DNA from: Struthidea cinerea
Lineage: Eukaryota; Chordata; Aves; Passeriformes; Corcoracidae
Reading direction: 5' to 3'
Assembly: GCA_013397865.1 (NCBI GenBank)
Contig: VZTI01005559.1
Coordinates: 2,731,781 to 2,795,780 of the forward strand
DNA length: 64,000 nt
Shown here one piece after another: positions 21,220-35,550 of the stretch. Each line of letters starts with the position of its first letter. Position 1 is the stretch's first letter. The notes below the pieces were generated by a model. That model was given only the letters and a program-made list of their open reading frames with translations. It ran no database searches and was not told where the DNA came from. Both the position numbers and the translations under genes were made by a program.

Positions 21220-21400
21220 GTAAACTGATCAGTCTTTATCTTAAAAGTAATCAAGTCTCATTCCCTCACAATGCTTAGTGGGAGACTGTTCCCAGAGTCT
21301 CTTTTGTCTGATGGTAAGGAACCATCTCCTAATTAACCCCTTAAATGTATACATGGTTATCTTGCATCCATTTTTTCTTGTGTGACCGATAGTAAAGCTT
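21220..21400 (-). mobile_element. Possible ancient CR1/L3-like LINE remnant
   Basis: The plus strand reads GGGAGACTGTTCCCAGAGTC, then TAAGGAACCATCTCCTAATT and TTTTTTCTTGTGTGACC. This resembles the antisense of the 3' part of old CR1/L3-type elements. It is heavily diverged, so the call is tentative. Confidence 0.4.
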
Positions 21401-24400
21401 TGTAGAGGGAAGGCCTGGTAAAATCATGGCTCTGGCCTGTTACTTAGCCTAAGTAGAAATGGACTGTGGGAGAGTGACTCAGCTAGAACAGGGAAAATGA
21501 GGCTGGCTGCGTGAATGCCTCGTGCCCGCACCGTGGTGTTTGGTGGTTGGTTAAATTGGGTTTGTTGTGCCTTAAAACTATGTAAGCTAACAACTGACTA
21601 ATGGGTTTTTTGTAAATGAAGTTCCTCCTTTGCACCTGCCTGGGTCCTTCTCGCTGCTCCGTATCGCTACATTCTTGTGCCAATATCTTATTTTAGCTAA
21701 TATAATTATTGTCTCTTGTTGCTGTTTTTGCTCAGAAATATTTATAGGGAGACATCATACCTGCACTCATTCTCATTTTGCAAATAGAATATGTCACTCA
21801 AAGGAAAGAAAAACTGTACTGCACTGAGATATCAACCCCTCTTTCCCCAAATATGTAAAAGCAGTTAGTCCTTGCTATGGGGATAAGTATAGCTGGTCAG
21901 GGATACAGTGACTATTTTTTGTGATTGCACTATTGTTTGTTGGCAAACTTGCTTAAAGAAGCCTCACCTCTCTCTCACTGTGCCACAAGCTGAAATAAAA
22001 TTAAATCAAGCTCACTTTTCTGGGTTACAGGAGAACCTAAAAATAATGGCCTGTGGCATCACAACGTGGTACAAGAGAACTATCTAACTGGGAATTCTGC
22101 AGTCTAGGCTATGACTGAGCTAACGCTCAGGGAAAGGTGGAAGAAAGAAAGGCCTCTATAAAATGAATTTTAACTATGCTTTGCACCAAGCAGGCAGAGG
22201 AGTCATAAAGCTGAGCTTAAATTTTTTGTGTGAAGACAGTATTGGTCTGAAGTGTAAGTACAAACATGGGATAAACTTGAAATGAGAACATTTTCTTTGT
22301 AATGCACATCAGAAACCTTCAGAAGCAGTTAAGGTGCTTCAAGATGAATCAGAGTGGAAGCTCCTTCAGCTCGTCGCTCACTGCACCATGCAGCAACATT
22401 TTGAAATTTCTTCTTTTCTTTCATCAGTTGTTCTCCAGATGGAAGTTGAGGGTTTTCAACTTTTTCTGGGCATGCTGAAGCTGTGACAGTCTGAGAAGCA
22501 ATTTTGACCAGCCTCCCAGTGATTCTCAAATCCATATCATGTGCCTGGGCTGTGTACTGGGGGGATAAATTGTTCTCCCAAAAAGTGGTGGTCCCAAATA
22601 AGGCACATGGGTCTGCATGCCCCACATTTATTTAGGTGAGAGACCTAGGGAAGAGTTTGGTGGGTTTTAGTTATGATTTCAGAATGGGGGAACGTAAAAA
22701 AAAAAAAAACAAACCACAACCCAAAACCTGTTGTTTGCTTCTGTGCAGGATATAAGTGTACTTACATAGAGAGAAGTAGAGAGATTATATCAGTGTAAAT
22801 CCCAGTCATAACTAATTTCTTTTCTTAACAGTACCAGCCAGGGCAGGCTGTTGAGTATTGGTGTTGCACTTGGAGCACAGAAAGAATGGGATGTTTTACG
22901 GTCCTAGATTCAATTCACGGTTAAATGTCTCAGGTAATGGAAGCTTTTACCATATCACTCGAGAGCATTGTTTTGTCTGCTAGATTTCATAAGCAAGGAG
23001 TTTTCTTTTTTATTTAGTTGAGCTGCTTGCTTTTTCTGAAGAAATAAATGACCAAATAAAAAGCAAATCTGAAAACCTCCCCCACTGAGTCTATTTCAGT
23101 TGTTGCTGTTTTCTTCACATTTTCCTTCTTGAAATGCATTAGTTTCCAGTTGAAGGAACCTGAAGAAAAGATGATTATTACCAAGACATTTGCAAATTAG
23201 CACAGCTCGAAACACCCCCACAGCAGTGTTCTAGTAAAATGAGTGAGGCTGGGCTAAAACGTCTGTATATTTATTTGGATCATTCTATATTTGGATTTAG
23301 CAATCCTATTACTGAGCTAAAATTTAGGACTCTTTAGACACGTTTGTCCTGGAAATAGCACTGGTAAATTACAAGCTCTGATAGGTGGGAGGATGAGGAC
23401 AATGTCTAAGATCTTAACAAGGAGAAAAGTAACAGACATTCTTCCATTTCTATTTAAGTGCGTTTGCATATTTTCAGCACATTCAACAAATGAATAGTTC
23501 TGTGCTTGGACAAAATTAGTGGTTAAAGAGAAGCAAAATGCACGAAGTATGGTGTGTGTGATATTGCAGTGCTATTATGCAAATTGATGCTATGTCTTCA
23601 GCAGGAGTTTTCAGTTCAATTTAGATCTACTCAAAAGCAGGAGAAGAGTGTGTTTTAGTCAGACCACTGGGATGAGACTATGCATGGAAAAACTCCTATA
23701 TAAAGAAAGATTGAAACATCAGTGAAAAGATGGAGAAGGGATGAGAAGTGTACACCATGTATGGTAGAGTGCAGAAGAAGATGTGACCACTAATCGCTGA
23801 GGATTTTTTGTGAAACTAGGAGAAAGGAGAGCTTAGTGGAGAGGTAAAAGGAAGCTTTGTGCCATGACAAAAGGAGGCAGTGGAAATCCCTGCTTTCATG
23901 TTTCTTGGAGTATAGGAGCTCAGTTTTAAACAAGAGTGGAAATTTCTGTGCTAATTCTAGTGTAATTACTGTAGTTGCAAATACATTTTTTATTTATACT
24001 CTTCCATTCTGGAAAGCAGAGCCCTGCCATATTCCAGAACAGAAGTCGAATTTGAATTCTGAGAACCTGTCAAGAAACGCTCATGGGAGACAAATGATCA
24101 CATAAATGTCAAATGCATCATTTCTTAAATGTTCCTGCTCTGGTCATTACTAGCAATAATGTCTCGGCAGTATCTTTTGGGCTGAACATGGATCTACACA
24201 ACATTATGTTCATTATGTGCTGAAGACATCCAGCAGTGTATTTTTCACCATATTCCTCTCTTTACCGCAGCTAAGTTCACAGTTTATGACTGCGTTATTC
24301 TGCACTGCTAAGCTAGTGCTACCTGCCAAGATTTACAGCATCTTTCCTAAGCTCGAATGGTTATAAAAATCACTAGATGGCAGCAGTGTCGTTTCTGGTC

Positions 24401-27400
24401 TCCTCTTGTCCTGAACTGGTCACAGCTCTGTGCTCTGGGATGCTCCTTGTAGCCAGTTCCCAGCTTTGCAGAGTATGCAAGGGCAGCTATACCTACCGAG
24501 AAAATACTTGTCTCTTCCTCAGCAAGAGATTTGTGTTCTCCATTTGGTGCCTTCACAAAGGCTGGGTTTTAATGGATGATTCCCTATTTTTTCTTCAGAT
24601 TCCTTGTTTTTCTCTGAAATTGCCCCAATTTTTAGCTTGCAGACACATACTAATGGCTGTGGTGTTATGATATGTTATATGCTGCCAAGGCAATGCAAGG
24701 TAACCAATTTAGCTTTGGCTGAGAGCAGAGACTGTCCCTGGAACCAGCAGAGGTTGACTCCATGGCTCAGGTATGAAACTGGTTAACAGGAATTTGTTAA
24801 TAGCACTATTTGTTGTTGTTCCACTGTTGCAGTTGGCTTTGCTCAATAAAATGCTAAAAGCAAAGTGCTAAGAGAATAGAAATACACTGGAGAATTAAAA
24901 AAATCAGAGTAATTTTGGTCTTGAACAATCCTCAAGTTTCCCAGTTCAGGAATTTCCTCTGCAAAGGGATAATTCCAGTCGGTTCCCCAGCTACAACCAT
25001 TAGACTCTGAGGGTCTAGCAGTGTGATGAATGGGTGCACGGCCTGGCTGATGGTGTCAGTGTTGTTTTGCCTGCTTTCCAAAGAAATCTCACCAAACTTA
25101 AACAGTCTCCAGGAACCCTTCTGATGTCAGTGTCAAAACCAGGAGAAAGTTTCCTCTGCTGGTCACCATCTGGTTGTCACCATCTGGTCTTTGTGGGTTC
25201 AGTAGCTCCTTCCCTGTCTGCTTCAATGACAAGCTGAACTCTAGGGCAGGGGGAAGAAGGAAAGGTTATTGTGATTCATCTGACTTGCTTTTTCAACAAA
25301 TCCTCCTTGCCCCCCGCCTCCCCCAACCAAAATACAACCCACACTGTTATTCCTCATAAAAAAGTTCTTTTCAATAGAGTTTTAGGTCTGGAAATGGACC
25401 AAGGCAACTGTGTTCAAATGTACTGGGAAGGACACGGCTCTTGGCTCTTGTCACAGATTTCAAGACCACCTTCACCAAACTCTCAGAAAATCAAAATAGT
25501 GCTGCTGTGCTCTGCAAAAAGGCAGATGGGGATTTCAAAACTGAGGGTCATCAAACACATAATTCTGATAGAGACTCTTCCAAGGTCACCTCCTCTGTAA
25601 TTTATGAAATTACTGGGTTTTTTTTTTTTTTTTGGTTTTTTTTTTTTTTTGTTTTTTTTTTTTTTTTTTTAATTGATACTGGGGGTTGGTGCATCTGAAA
25701 ACCCTCACAAGGTTAAGGGATTAATTCTTATTCCCACAAGTTCCTATTACAATTTGGTGGTGGAAAGAATCCTCCAAACTGGTGCTAATCCATGCATTTT
25801 TAAGGCCTTCTTTACATGGCCAGAGTTGTGGAAAGGTAAGTAGAAAAGGAGACCATTTTATGTATTTGCACACCCAAATACACATTTTGGGTTACAAATT
25901 TTCACTTACTCATTCTCCCTCCTACTTCACTTGCTTCATGCTGTCCTTCAGCAGGGGTTGGAATTTTGAAATGGATTTAGAGCAAAAATACATGCTCTCT
26001 TTTATTATGAGCATATTTCAAGGGGAAAATGGATTATATTTTTATTGGACTGAATGCATTCAATTGCAGCAACTTTTATTATTTTGAAACAAAGTTTTGT
26101 TATTCAAACAAAAGCCTAAGTGGTACCCACTATGCCAACTCTAAGCATTTTTCTACAGCTCATTTTTAAAATAGCCTTTAGGTTTTACTTGACTAAATCA
26201 AGCCTCAAGAAGGAGAAGCTTGCAGGGGGAAAATCACTGCATTAGAGGTGATAAAATGAGAAATGAGTGAGACGAACATCGGTGCAAACTCATCAGCATT
26301 AGACTAAACTCAGAAATAGACATTCTACATTTCCATAATGCTGTCAGCTGCCACTACAGAGACAGGGATCTATTACCTCTGTTTATACTGCTGCTAACTT
26401 AATTTATAGCAATTTATTGTATAAAAGTAGACAGCAACTTGACTGGCTGGGAAAAAAAAAATCCTCTTTGTGCTGAAAATAAAAATGATTATGCACATAA
26501 TAGATTTCTGAAAGTAATTTGAATGGCCAGTTAAAACACAAGGTGAGTTAGATATATTTTTAGTAAATCTCAGCACGAATTACCTACTTTCATATGCACA
26601 TTTGCAGATGGATCAATAAAGGGCAGACATGGGACATTTACTTTGTAAGATTGGATGGGCCCGGGTAATTCACCACTTGCAGTCTTCTTTATTTTGCTGT
26701 GGCTGCATGGGGGGACAAAGCAAGAGCAGAAATGGGCACAATGCCCCCAAGGCTGAAATCGGGTGCCTATTCATGATCAGCTTTATGAGAAAAGAATCTG
26801 ACACAGCCTTGTCCCAGAAAAAACGGGCAGTTCATGTCATTTCTGTCCAGATGGTGGAGAAGATAAGAAACGCCAAGCTTTCCACAGCTTTCAGTCTAAG
26901 GAAGTATCTGTAAGGTATTTTTCAGGCAGACACATGTATGTCCTGATTTTGTTCCAAACCAGCTGACACAAGCTCCAAACTGGAGGCTTTTGTTAATGCC
27001 TGTCCCTCATCACAGTGTCTCAGCTCGGACTTCGGCCCTGTGCTCACCACCACTGTTCCATATTGGGTCTGGAGCTGCTTGTATCCTGTCAGATTGGCTC
27101 CAGAGCAAGTTAACATTGGTTTGCAGGACATCATGAAGACATACCTAGAGGTGGTGGGATCTCAGCCCTTTGATAAAGCCCATGGCCTGACACTGTCAGA
27201 CCTGTCCTGGTCCTGTCTCTTCATTCCCTGGGCAGGAGTCTGCACCTTCTCTGTAGCAAACAAGCCTCTTGGTGAGAAGCTTGCTCTTCTTAAGTACCTC
27301 TCAGGCCCCCTTAGAAGTAGTTCATGAGTCTCTAGGGGTGCGTAAACCAGAGGCAGAAAAGCATGGCTCTGGGAAGTCTAAGGGATATAATCATCAGCCT

Positions 27401-29791
27401 GCAGGTAAACATGTGCTTAAATGTTTTGCTGATCAGAGACAAACTGCTGAACTGGGGCCTTGGGAGCTGCCTTGTGACCACAGTTATTCCCTTTATGACA
27501 AGAAGGTGATCTTCAAACTGAGGTGGAATGCTTTTCTGTTGCAGCACAACCTGGTTTTGCAGGGAGAAGGAAAGGGAGGATAGGACTGGCCATAGTTTGT
27601 GGCAACCTGTGCTTTTAAATTAAAATATATGGGAGCAAAATTAGAAGTACTGTCACTGCTGTGCAGATACTACCAGATTTGAATACAACAGGGAATGAGG
27701 TAGCCGAGAACTGAGCTGCATGGACCAAACCACTAAAGGAGAAGTGTAACACAGAAACAGCCAGGTCTGGCACATCTGGTAAGGACCCTGGGTGGAGAGA
27801 GGCATGAGGAGTTTGCACAATGTCAGCTTTCTGTCTCCAGAGAGTGCTGGTCCAGAAGAATCTCACATCTCAGGACATTGTCATGAGCAAAAAAGAAGCC
27901 CCTATCACATTCAGCACCACAGATATCCCACTGTCTCAGTGGCATTCCCGGTGGCATCCCCAGTGTTTCCAGGATTAACAGATGTGTTTGCCCTCATGTA
28001 GACATCATTTCAGAACTGCAAGGACTCCCATGATAGCCTACGTTTCTCAGTCCAGCTCTGTCCATATCTCCCACAATTTGGAGGCCTCCAATGTGCTTTC
28101 CCCTGATCAGTTGCAGGTTGTCACCACATCCTCCCCTCCCACGGCTGTGGAAATTTCTGGGGTCTGTGCTGCTGTGCAGGAGCAGCTTGAGGGAGGACTG
28201 GCAGAGACCCTTAGCCTCACAAACAGCCTCTGCACAGACTCCTGACAGCACGGCAACACAGAGTGTATGCCACATGAGTCCCATCTGGATGGTGCGAAAG
28301 GCCAGTCCTGGAGGTAAGTTCCCAGGCTGGTACCTCCTGCTTTGCCTGTGTCGGTGCCTCAGGATCAAACCAGTGGTTGAACTACTTTGTTGATGCCTGT
28401 GCTGCTTCAGTTGTGAGCTTTGTACAAATAGTTGTTGATAAAACAAAGCTGGACTCTGTTCAAAAGTCAAACTTGTTCTCTCTGCTTCAGGCCCTGGACC
28501 CCTTAATTTGTTGCTGGCGGAGGCTTATCCAGCTGCTAGCCAAAAACTCTTCCTGCCGCAGGACTATGCTGTATTATGTGCCTGCTCCACTCAAAGGGAA
28601 ATGAGGAGACAAGGGAAGTGCTGAATTTAGAAGGGCTTTTGATTTAATATTTCAAAGCTTACAAAATACTCGGGCAGGGATCTGTGTAGATTCCTCATTC
28701 TAACTGAAATTTTAGGTTAAGAAAAACAAGCTGTTGATTCATTGACTCAGGTCTTTAGTTCTGCAAACCAGCAGGGAATTGATTTATAAAAGGTGAGAGT
28801 CTAGGACAGTCCGCATCATGAGTAAGCATACAAAAAGATTTATAAAAGTGCAAAAGGATAATGCTTCTGGTCCTTATTGGTTTTCAGCTGCTTAAATACC
28901 ACAGTAGGTGTCAGAGGTTTAATAACTTTGAGGATCTGCCATCTTGCACATCATTGAAAACCTCCTAATGGGGTTAAAAGAGCACAGACAATTTTTCTGA
29001 AGTTCCGCGTACGTCAGCACCTGTTACAGTCTTTCCAAATTCACACAGTCACGCCGACAACAGTGGCATGTGCAGCAGCGTTGTGGGAAGGAAGGGAAAA
29101 GTCACAGTGTGTGGAAAAAGGTGACAGGTCTAAGACATGGTGCCACATGGAACAGGATGCCATGCTGGTTGTTGGAACAGGGAACTAGACAGAGGGTGAG
29201 GAGTGACACTGAAGTAGTGAGCGTTGAAGTGCAAAGCAACACGTGTCAAGTTGAAATCTTCTTGTTGTACAAGATGTACCAACACAAAAAGAAACATTGC
29301 CTATGATTTCAAGCCTGATTGCTGCTCCTTGAGGGTCTCAGCTTAACAGTTTATTATCGATGTGAAAGCAAGAGCTTCCTAGGAAACATGATTAAATAAA
29401 GATTTGAACTTTAAAAGCTTTGATCATAGGGATGATTTGTGTCCACTTCAGCCCAACTTACTTAAACTACAGAATCGCTCATGACAGCATTTTTGATAGT
29501 AAACATTTACAAATCATATTTGACCACACATCAGAGAAGTTAAGAGTCAGTTAGCAGTGCAATGTGATGCATTCAAATGCAACACATACCACACTACTCA
29601 GCCACACTGCAGGTTAAAGACAACATCGCATATTGCATTTGAATAGCTGCACTGTCAGGTCTGCAGAACTCCATGAGGTTTGCCTTCAAGTGCCATCCTG
29701 CTCTGAAAAGCAGGCTCTAAAAGCTCATTGTGTGGCTCTGTGTTTATTCTATTATTCTAGTCCTTGTCAGATCATAGTGCTTAAAAGAAGG
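21401..29791. other. Intergenic, no gene recognised
   Basis: This stretch has no ORF with family features. It holds a poly(A) run near 22,697, a 14-bp tandem duplication GTCACCATCTGGTT/GTCACCATCTGGTC at 25,162-25,189, and the long T tract listed separately. The frames at about 26,900-28,600 are GC-richer than their surroundings but match nothing I know. Confidence 0.5.
25618..25670 (+). repeat. 53-bp T tract with three G interruptions
   Basis: T only except for GG at 25,634-25,635 and G at 25,651. It may be the tail of a minus-strand retroposon, but the adjacent sequence is not recognisable. Confidence 0.9.
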
Positions 29792-30422
29792 TCATAGAAT
29801 CGTAGTGGTTTGTGTTAGACGGGACCTTAAAGCTCGTCTTGTTCCAACCAGCCTGCCATGGGCAGGGACACCTTCCACTAGAGCAGGTTACTCAAAGCCC
29901 CATCCAGCCTGGCCTTGAACTCCTCCAGGGACAGAGAATCCGCAACTTATCTGGACAGCCTGTTCCAGTGCCTCACCACCCTCACAGTAACTTATTCCTA
30001 GTATCTAATCTGTTTGTACCCTCTTTCAATTTAAAGCCATTACCCCTTGTCCTACCACTACATGCCCCTGTAAAAAGTCCCTCTTCATCTCTCTTGTAGC
30101 CCCCTTTAAGTACTGACAGGTGCAATAAGGTCCCCCCAGAGCCTTCTCTTCTCCAGGTTGAACAACCCCAAGTCTCTCAACCTGTCTTCATAGAAGAAAT
30201 GCCCCATCCCTCTGATCATCTTTGGCCTCCTCTGGACTTGCTCCAACAGGTACAGGTTCCTTCTTACATTGTGTGCCACCGGGCTGGATGCAACACTTCA
30301 GGTGGGATCTCACCAGAGTGGAGTAGAGGGGCAGAATCCCTTCCCTTGCCCTGCTGCCCACACTGCTCTTGATGTGGCCCAGGATAAGGCTGCATTTCTT
30401 GGCCTGCAAGTACACATTGCCA
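29792..30422 (-). mobile_element. CR1 LINE, 5'-truncated, with ORF2 C-terminal remnant
   Basis: The plus strand starts TCATAGAATCGTAG, the antisense of the CR1 3' end, and continues through CCTGCCATGGGCAGGGACAC and CTTCTCTTCTCCAGGTTGAA. On the minus strand, 30,415-30,188 keeps a piece of the reverse transcriptase C-terminus (LPLYSTLVRSHLKCCIQPGG). It is the best preserved CR1 copy in the window, but it is broken and not functional. Confidence 0.95.
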
Positions 30423-33400
30423 TGGAATCATGGTTCCTTCTATTCAAGGAAGATGCCTTTTTCCTTCTATTTCTCAGCTTGAGATGGGTTCAGAGAAGAA
30501 AGATAGATTGTCCTTCCATGTCAACTCAAAGAGGATAAGTGATACATGAAAGATTTCATCTCATGTTTTTCACTATGTTTGGGCAGCCCTCGTTTTCTCA
30601 CCTGATAACACTGCTGCTGGAGCATTCACCACAGTATTGGCTTTTTATAGAAGCCAGTTTTACCTTCCCTGCCCAGCGTCATTTAGGTTGAGTCGCATTT
30701 CAAGGTAAGGCATCTCATAGATCAGCTGTGGTATGGCCTCCTTCTTTTGGTGTCTGTTCTCAAAGGTCTGTCCAGCCTTAGACTCCTGGGGATGGATAAA
30801 AAGCACCGTCAGACACCAAAGGGTGCACATCTGCTTGTGCGTGCATGAATCAACATCCCTGGCTAACAGATGAGAGGGAAGCCAAATGAAGTGAGACGTG
30901 GGGTATTGAACACATCTGTCAGAAACATCTGTCAGAAAAGCTGAGCACCGTTTCACTGCCATGCAATGCTCATTCCTTTTCAGTAGTTACTGACTAGGCC
31001 TTCTGGATCTTCTTTAGCTTTCCTAGATAGCTGACTCCTTCCTCATCTCCTTTCTTTCTCCTCCTTTTGTGGAGTTTTTCCTCTTGTTTCAGCAGGAGGG
31101 CACAGATGGACACGTGCTGAGACTTAGGCCCTGTTCTCAATAGGGGGCTCTCCAGGAGGCAGGGGACCGAAGGGACCTGGCAGGAGGAAAGGCACTGTGA
31201 GCTGCAATCACCAACACAGCACAGTGTCCTCTTTGTGCTTTTTTGGGGTGATAAGTTCCACCTGAAGGTCCTCGGGTTGGGGTATCCTCAGGTGTCTGTT
31301 CCTTATGGTTCCTCTAATCTCTGTGAGGGCTGAGCTCACTCTTGGATGCCTTTTTTTCAGCTGTGCTATTCAAGTATTCACCACTCAGACAGCTTTTGTT
31401 CATTGGCTTGTTGGGACGTAAAAGTCTCTGACCCTCTTTGTCCAGCCTGGCTGATCTCATAGTTAGCCTCTTCAGAAGCCACTCATGAGAAGGGAGAAGG
31501 ACTGGAACCTGATAGTTTCATTAGATTTTTTTTTAAAATAGCTTTGTTTCTGTGGGAAAGAAAGGTAACAAGTGCACATCCAGTGAGTTTTCCACTACCT
31601 AAGGAAATTACTTATAATATTTATGCATCTGGTTTCTTCTTACATGCCTATGGGCCTCATGATCTGCTCTGACAGTCTTCTAGGAAATGCTGATAACGAG
31701 CAATCTTTGCTTTTCCCAACATGCTTGTTTGTTTTTTTCCTAATCCACTCTACAGCAAGAACAAGATCTCATGTGGGGTCCTATCTACACTATCTTAACA
31801 GAAACAATTACACTTCCTGCTTTAATTAACAGCAAGCTTGACTTTCCTTTCCTAAACCAGAGGATGCATTGTCCTTAGCTGTAGCTGTGCAGCTTTCTCT
31901 GACGTGGAGATCAGACAGGTGCCTGACAGGAAGCACCCAGCCTCTTTCAGGGTTCCCACAGGCATCACCATGGGGAGAGACTCTCCCTTGCTTTTTCTGA
32001 GAATAAACTGCTCAAATCCCTCCATAACCTCTAAGGGAGAGAAATTAACTGAGACATAAACACTGCCTTCAGATACAAGCTGCTTATCTGAGAGCTGAGC
32101 AGGGCTTTGTACGGGAACCCCTTAGGAGGCACTCCATCACAGGCTTCCCTTCCAAGGCAAGCAGCCAAATGGTGAGGCCCCCAGCAAGAGACAGTGATAC
32201 AGCTTAAGCTAACCTACTTAGCCACCCCAGCAACCTTAAGCAGGTTCCCCAAGCTGTTGGCACTGCTCTGACACAGGGAGTCCCTGCCCTTGCTGTGCTG
32301 CCTCACACCCACAGGCTTGATGGTCAGGTGGGGTTCGAGGACTGCTGCCTTTGCCAGCATCCCCAGCTGCATGTGCTTGAGTTTTGGTAGTGATGCTCCC
32401 CAGCCCCCGTGCTGACTGTGCAATCCATAAATGGCCCTTGAGGACCTCCATCGCTGTCCTTGGGCCCTGACAAGGTCTCATCCTTGTGAGTGGCTGTAGA
32501 TTAGCAGATTAGTAGTAACGTAGTAAGAGGCAAGTCACCTGGGAAGTAATAGTCATAAAGAAAAATAGTTATTCTCTCACTCAAGGGCATTTTAGAGGAA
32601 GGTGAGAGCAAAGGATAGTTTCTTCCTTTTATATCATTACAAGAGATGCAGGGAAAACAGCCTCTGTTCTGCCCAAGCATCCAGAGGGACAAGTGGATGT
32701 TGGAGGAGCAGAGGTGGAAATCCTTTTCTTCCCCATCCTTATTCACTGTTAAGAATCAAAAAGAGGGAGGGGATTCTCAGTGCCTGGAGAGGAGACTGAT
32801 GATGGCCCAAAAGGTACTGAAAACCTGCTGGCAGTCTGTAAGAGGCACAGGAGGAAAGGACGAAAGGAGTGAACAGTTGATGAGTGGAAATAATGAGACC
32901 TGGGTCAAGTCACTCCAGCTGAAATTTTTCTGTGGTTGGGGCATTTAAAAGGTTTCCTGTCCATGTGGACTGTCTTGAGTCTAATAAACTGTGAGTTCAG
33001 CCTGTAGATTTTCCATAATTTAAGACACGGGGACTATGTCCTCTATCCAGACATCCTCCTTTTTTTTAATGAAACCTTTCATTTATGCCTGTCATTCCAG
33101 TTAAATTCAGCTAAAATTGCCCAGTGAGCTCAGGGGAGTGAGGAAAAGAAAGGCAGACAACTGAACAGACAGACACATGTGCATTAACTCATCTGCACAG
33201 AGCATAATTGTTTGATTCCCATTTCTGTAGAAAATACCTGATTTTTCAGCAAGTGGAGGACCCTGAGAGCCTTGGGGATGTGAAGGACTGTGCAAATGGG
33301 GTGCTCAGTTTTTATTGTCCAGCTTCCATCACCATTCTAGAGAAGGAGAAATGCCACATAGGATGCCTGAAATCTTCAGCCAGAATCTACCTCCAGCTTC

Positions 33401-35039
33401 TCCCCTGCAATTATCTTCTATATGGAAGAAAATAGTTTTCTGCTCTCAATCTCTAACTCGTACTTTCTTCTTCTCCTTTTTTTTCCCCATAAACATCATG
33501 AAATCATTATTTGAAAAGAGGGGAAGAGGGAGAGATTAATTAAGAAGCTTGTATTCCAGTTTGAGGCTTTCACTGGTAATCAGGAACTGCTTGAGTTGCG
33601 CTTTCAGGGGTTTGTAATATGAACAAAATCTCTGGGTAAGGAGACAGGCTGTAATTAATTTCTCTCTTCAGGACGATTACAGATATAAACAGTAAAACAA
33701 AGACAGACAAGTATCAGCAGAGGTGCCCACGTTGCATGTACTCCATTGTAATGTGGCTCAATAGCACATTTTTTTCTACTCAAGGTCTGTGATTCACAGC
33801 ATGAAAAGGATATGGCACAGGATTTCCAGGATTTCTAGCCTTTCCTAGCACACACGTGATAATCATCACTTCAGCCGCTTTTCCAAGTGGAAAAGAAACC
33901 AAGCATAGAAATAAAACTTTCTCTTCTCATCCCATCCCTGCGTTATCCTGTCCTCTGGAGAGCTGGCAGCAGAAACCAGTTAATCTGGGGTAGCTTGAGC
34001 ATGAGTGCAATAGTATAGTGGGAAGCCGGAAGCCTGAGCGGGAAGATGAAAGGGAAGGATTGGCAGAAGCCTCTAGCTGCTTTTCAGCATCTCAGGTCTC
34101 ATGGAAAAAAAATAAGTGCCTGGCTGCCAGGGCTCTGCAGCAAATTTTGGAAGAAAGAACTGGCCTAGTGTTGCAGCACTGAAGAAGTTTGCAGACAGCT
34201 GCAGGATGTGGTGTGGGAATGGCATTGGTTTGTTTTGGTTTGTTTCCTCACAGCCATCGCTGACACTTCCAGCGTCTTCAATATGGAGTGTTTTGTTGCT
34301 GACCAAAGAAGCCTGGAGAGAAGAAGGAGAAAGCTGGCCTCACAAAGGTTCATGTGTTCTTCTCAGGCAAGCCAGTGTCCTGGGCAAGGTTTTGGGCTGT
34401 AAGACAGCAGTGGGTAGGGCTGGGGGAGAGCATGTCCTTGCTTTCATGTCCCATGAAGATGGGGAGATGGAATGTTCCGGAGGAGGAGACCTTCTGTATG
34501 CCCAAACAGGTCAGTCCAAAACTATGGGAAATTACTGATATAGGACAACAGCCAGCTCTTTCCTAGAGCTCTTCATTAGCAGCCATCAATGCTCTTGCAA
34601 AGCAGGTCAACAGCATCACTGACTGTTTTATTGAAAGGGACAAAGAGGCATGAGAGTACACAGACCAATGCACTCACAATTTCTGTGAGCAACAGACACG
34701 TGTTTTCCATGACCCATCTTGAGCCCTACTCTAAAACTACAGCTTATTTTAAGGGCAAAAAAGCCCCAAAGAGCTAAACTATGAGCAGCTTCCAAAGCGA
34801 GTCGATGCCACAGCAATGAAAACTGCTTCTGTTGTTCTCTCCAGGCTTGTCAATAGCAATATCCAGCTCTGTGTGTGTGTTAGGAGTAGAAATGAGGGGA
34901 TAACTCACTTTGAAAGCTTTCTTCAGAGGTTTGTGTAAGGATTTCATCAACTTGTTCTTGCACTGACAATCTGCCTAAAATAAAGCACTTTGCTTTGAAA
35001 ACAGGGACTGCAGTATCTACTTTTAAATAAGCAGAAAGC
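30423..35039. other. Intergenic, no gene recognised
   Basis: Only short ORFs without features. One short duplication, ACATCTGTCAGAA, occurs twice near 30,915-30,937. No gene or further recognisable element was seen. Confidence 0.5.
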
Positions 35040-35550
35040 AAGCAATAGTCAGGGAGTGGCCGAATAATGCAACAGGCTCCCTTTTAGAGGACAGCAGGAA
35101 GGATGAAGCTGATGGGGGGGTCAGAAATTGTTGTTTGTCAGGTGAAGAAAAATGTAGGAGATATTGAAAGGTCCAGAGAAGGTCAGTGAAGATAGAAGTG
35201 TCATTGAATTTACAGATGATGAGAGATTGCAGGGACTCTTTAGCCAGAAATGATGACTAGTTGGAGGGAGTCTTGTCTGAGACATTCACAATGATTAAAG
35301 ATGGAAAGTGAAATTGATTGCTCCTTCCCTTCTTTCCTTTTTTTTCCTTTAAACTTTGTCCTGCAACATGGGAACAAGGGGTCATTCACTGAAATTAAAG
35401 GGCAGAAGCTTTAGAGCTGATAAAGTTTTTTTTTTTAAATGCTGCATGTAGTATATCCATGGAATGTATTGTCCCTCTCCCTGAGGTCATGGACACAAAG
35501 GCTGTGACTGGATTTTAAAGAGGCTGAACTAATTTCACAACCCTTTACAA
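35040..35550 (+). mobile_element. Ancient CR1/L3-type LINE fragment
   Basis: The plus strand carries ATGGGAACAAGGGGTCATTC, then ACTGAAATTAAAGGGCAGAA and CTGTGACTGGATTTTAAAGAGG, in the order found near the 3' end of old CR1/L3-type elements. It is too diverged to give a subfamily. Confidence 0.65.

Noticed and set aside
27994..28470. 158-codon minus-strand frame as a possible viral or host gene
   Set aside because: No motif, signal or membrane pattern supports it, and other frames in the same place are equally open.
30188..30415. 75-codon minus-strand frame as a gene
   Set aside because: It is the decayed C-terminus of the CR1 reverse transcriptase within a truncated CR1 copy.
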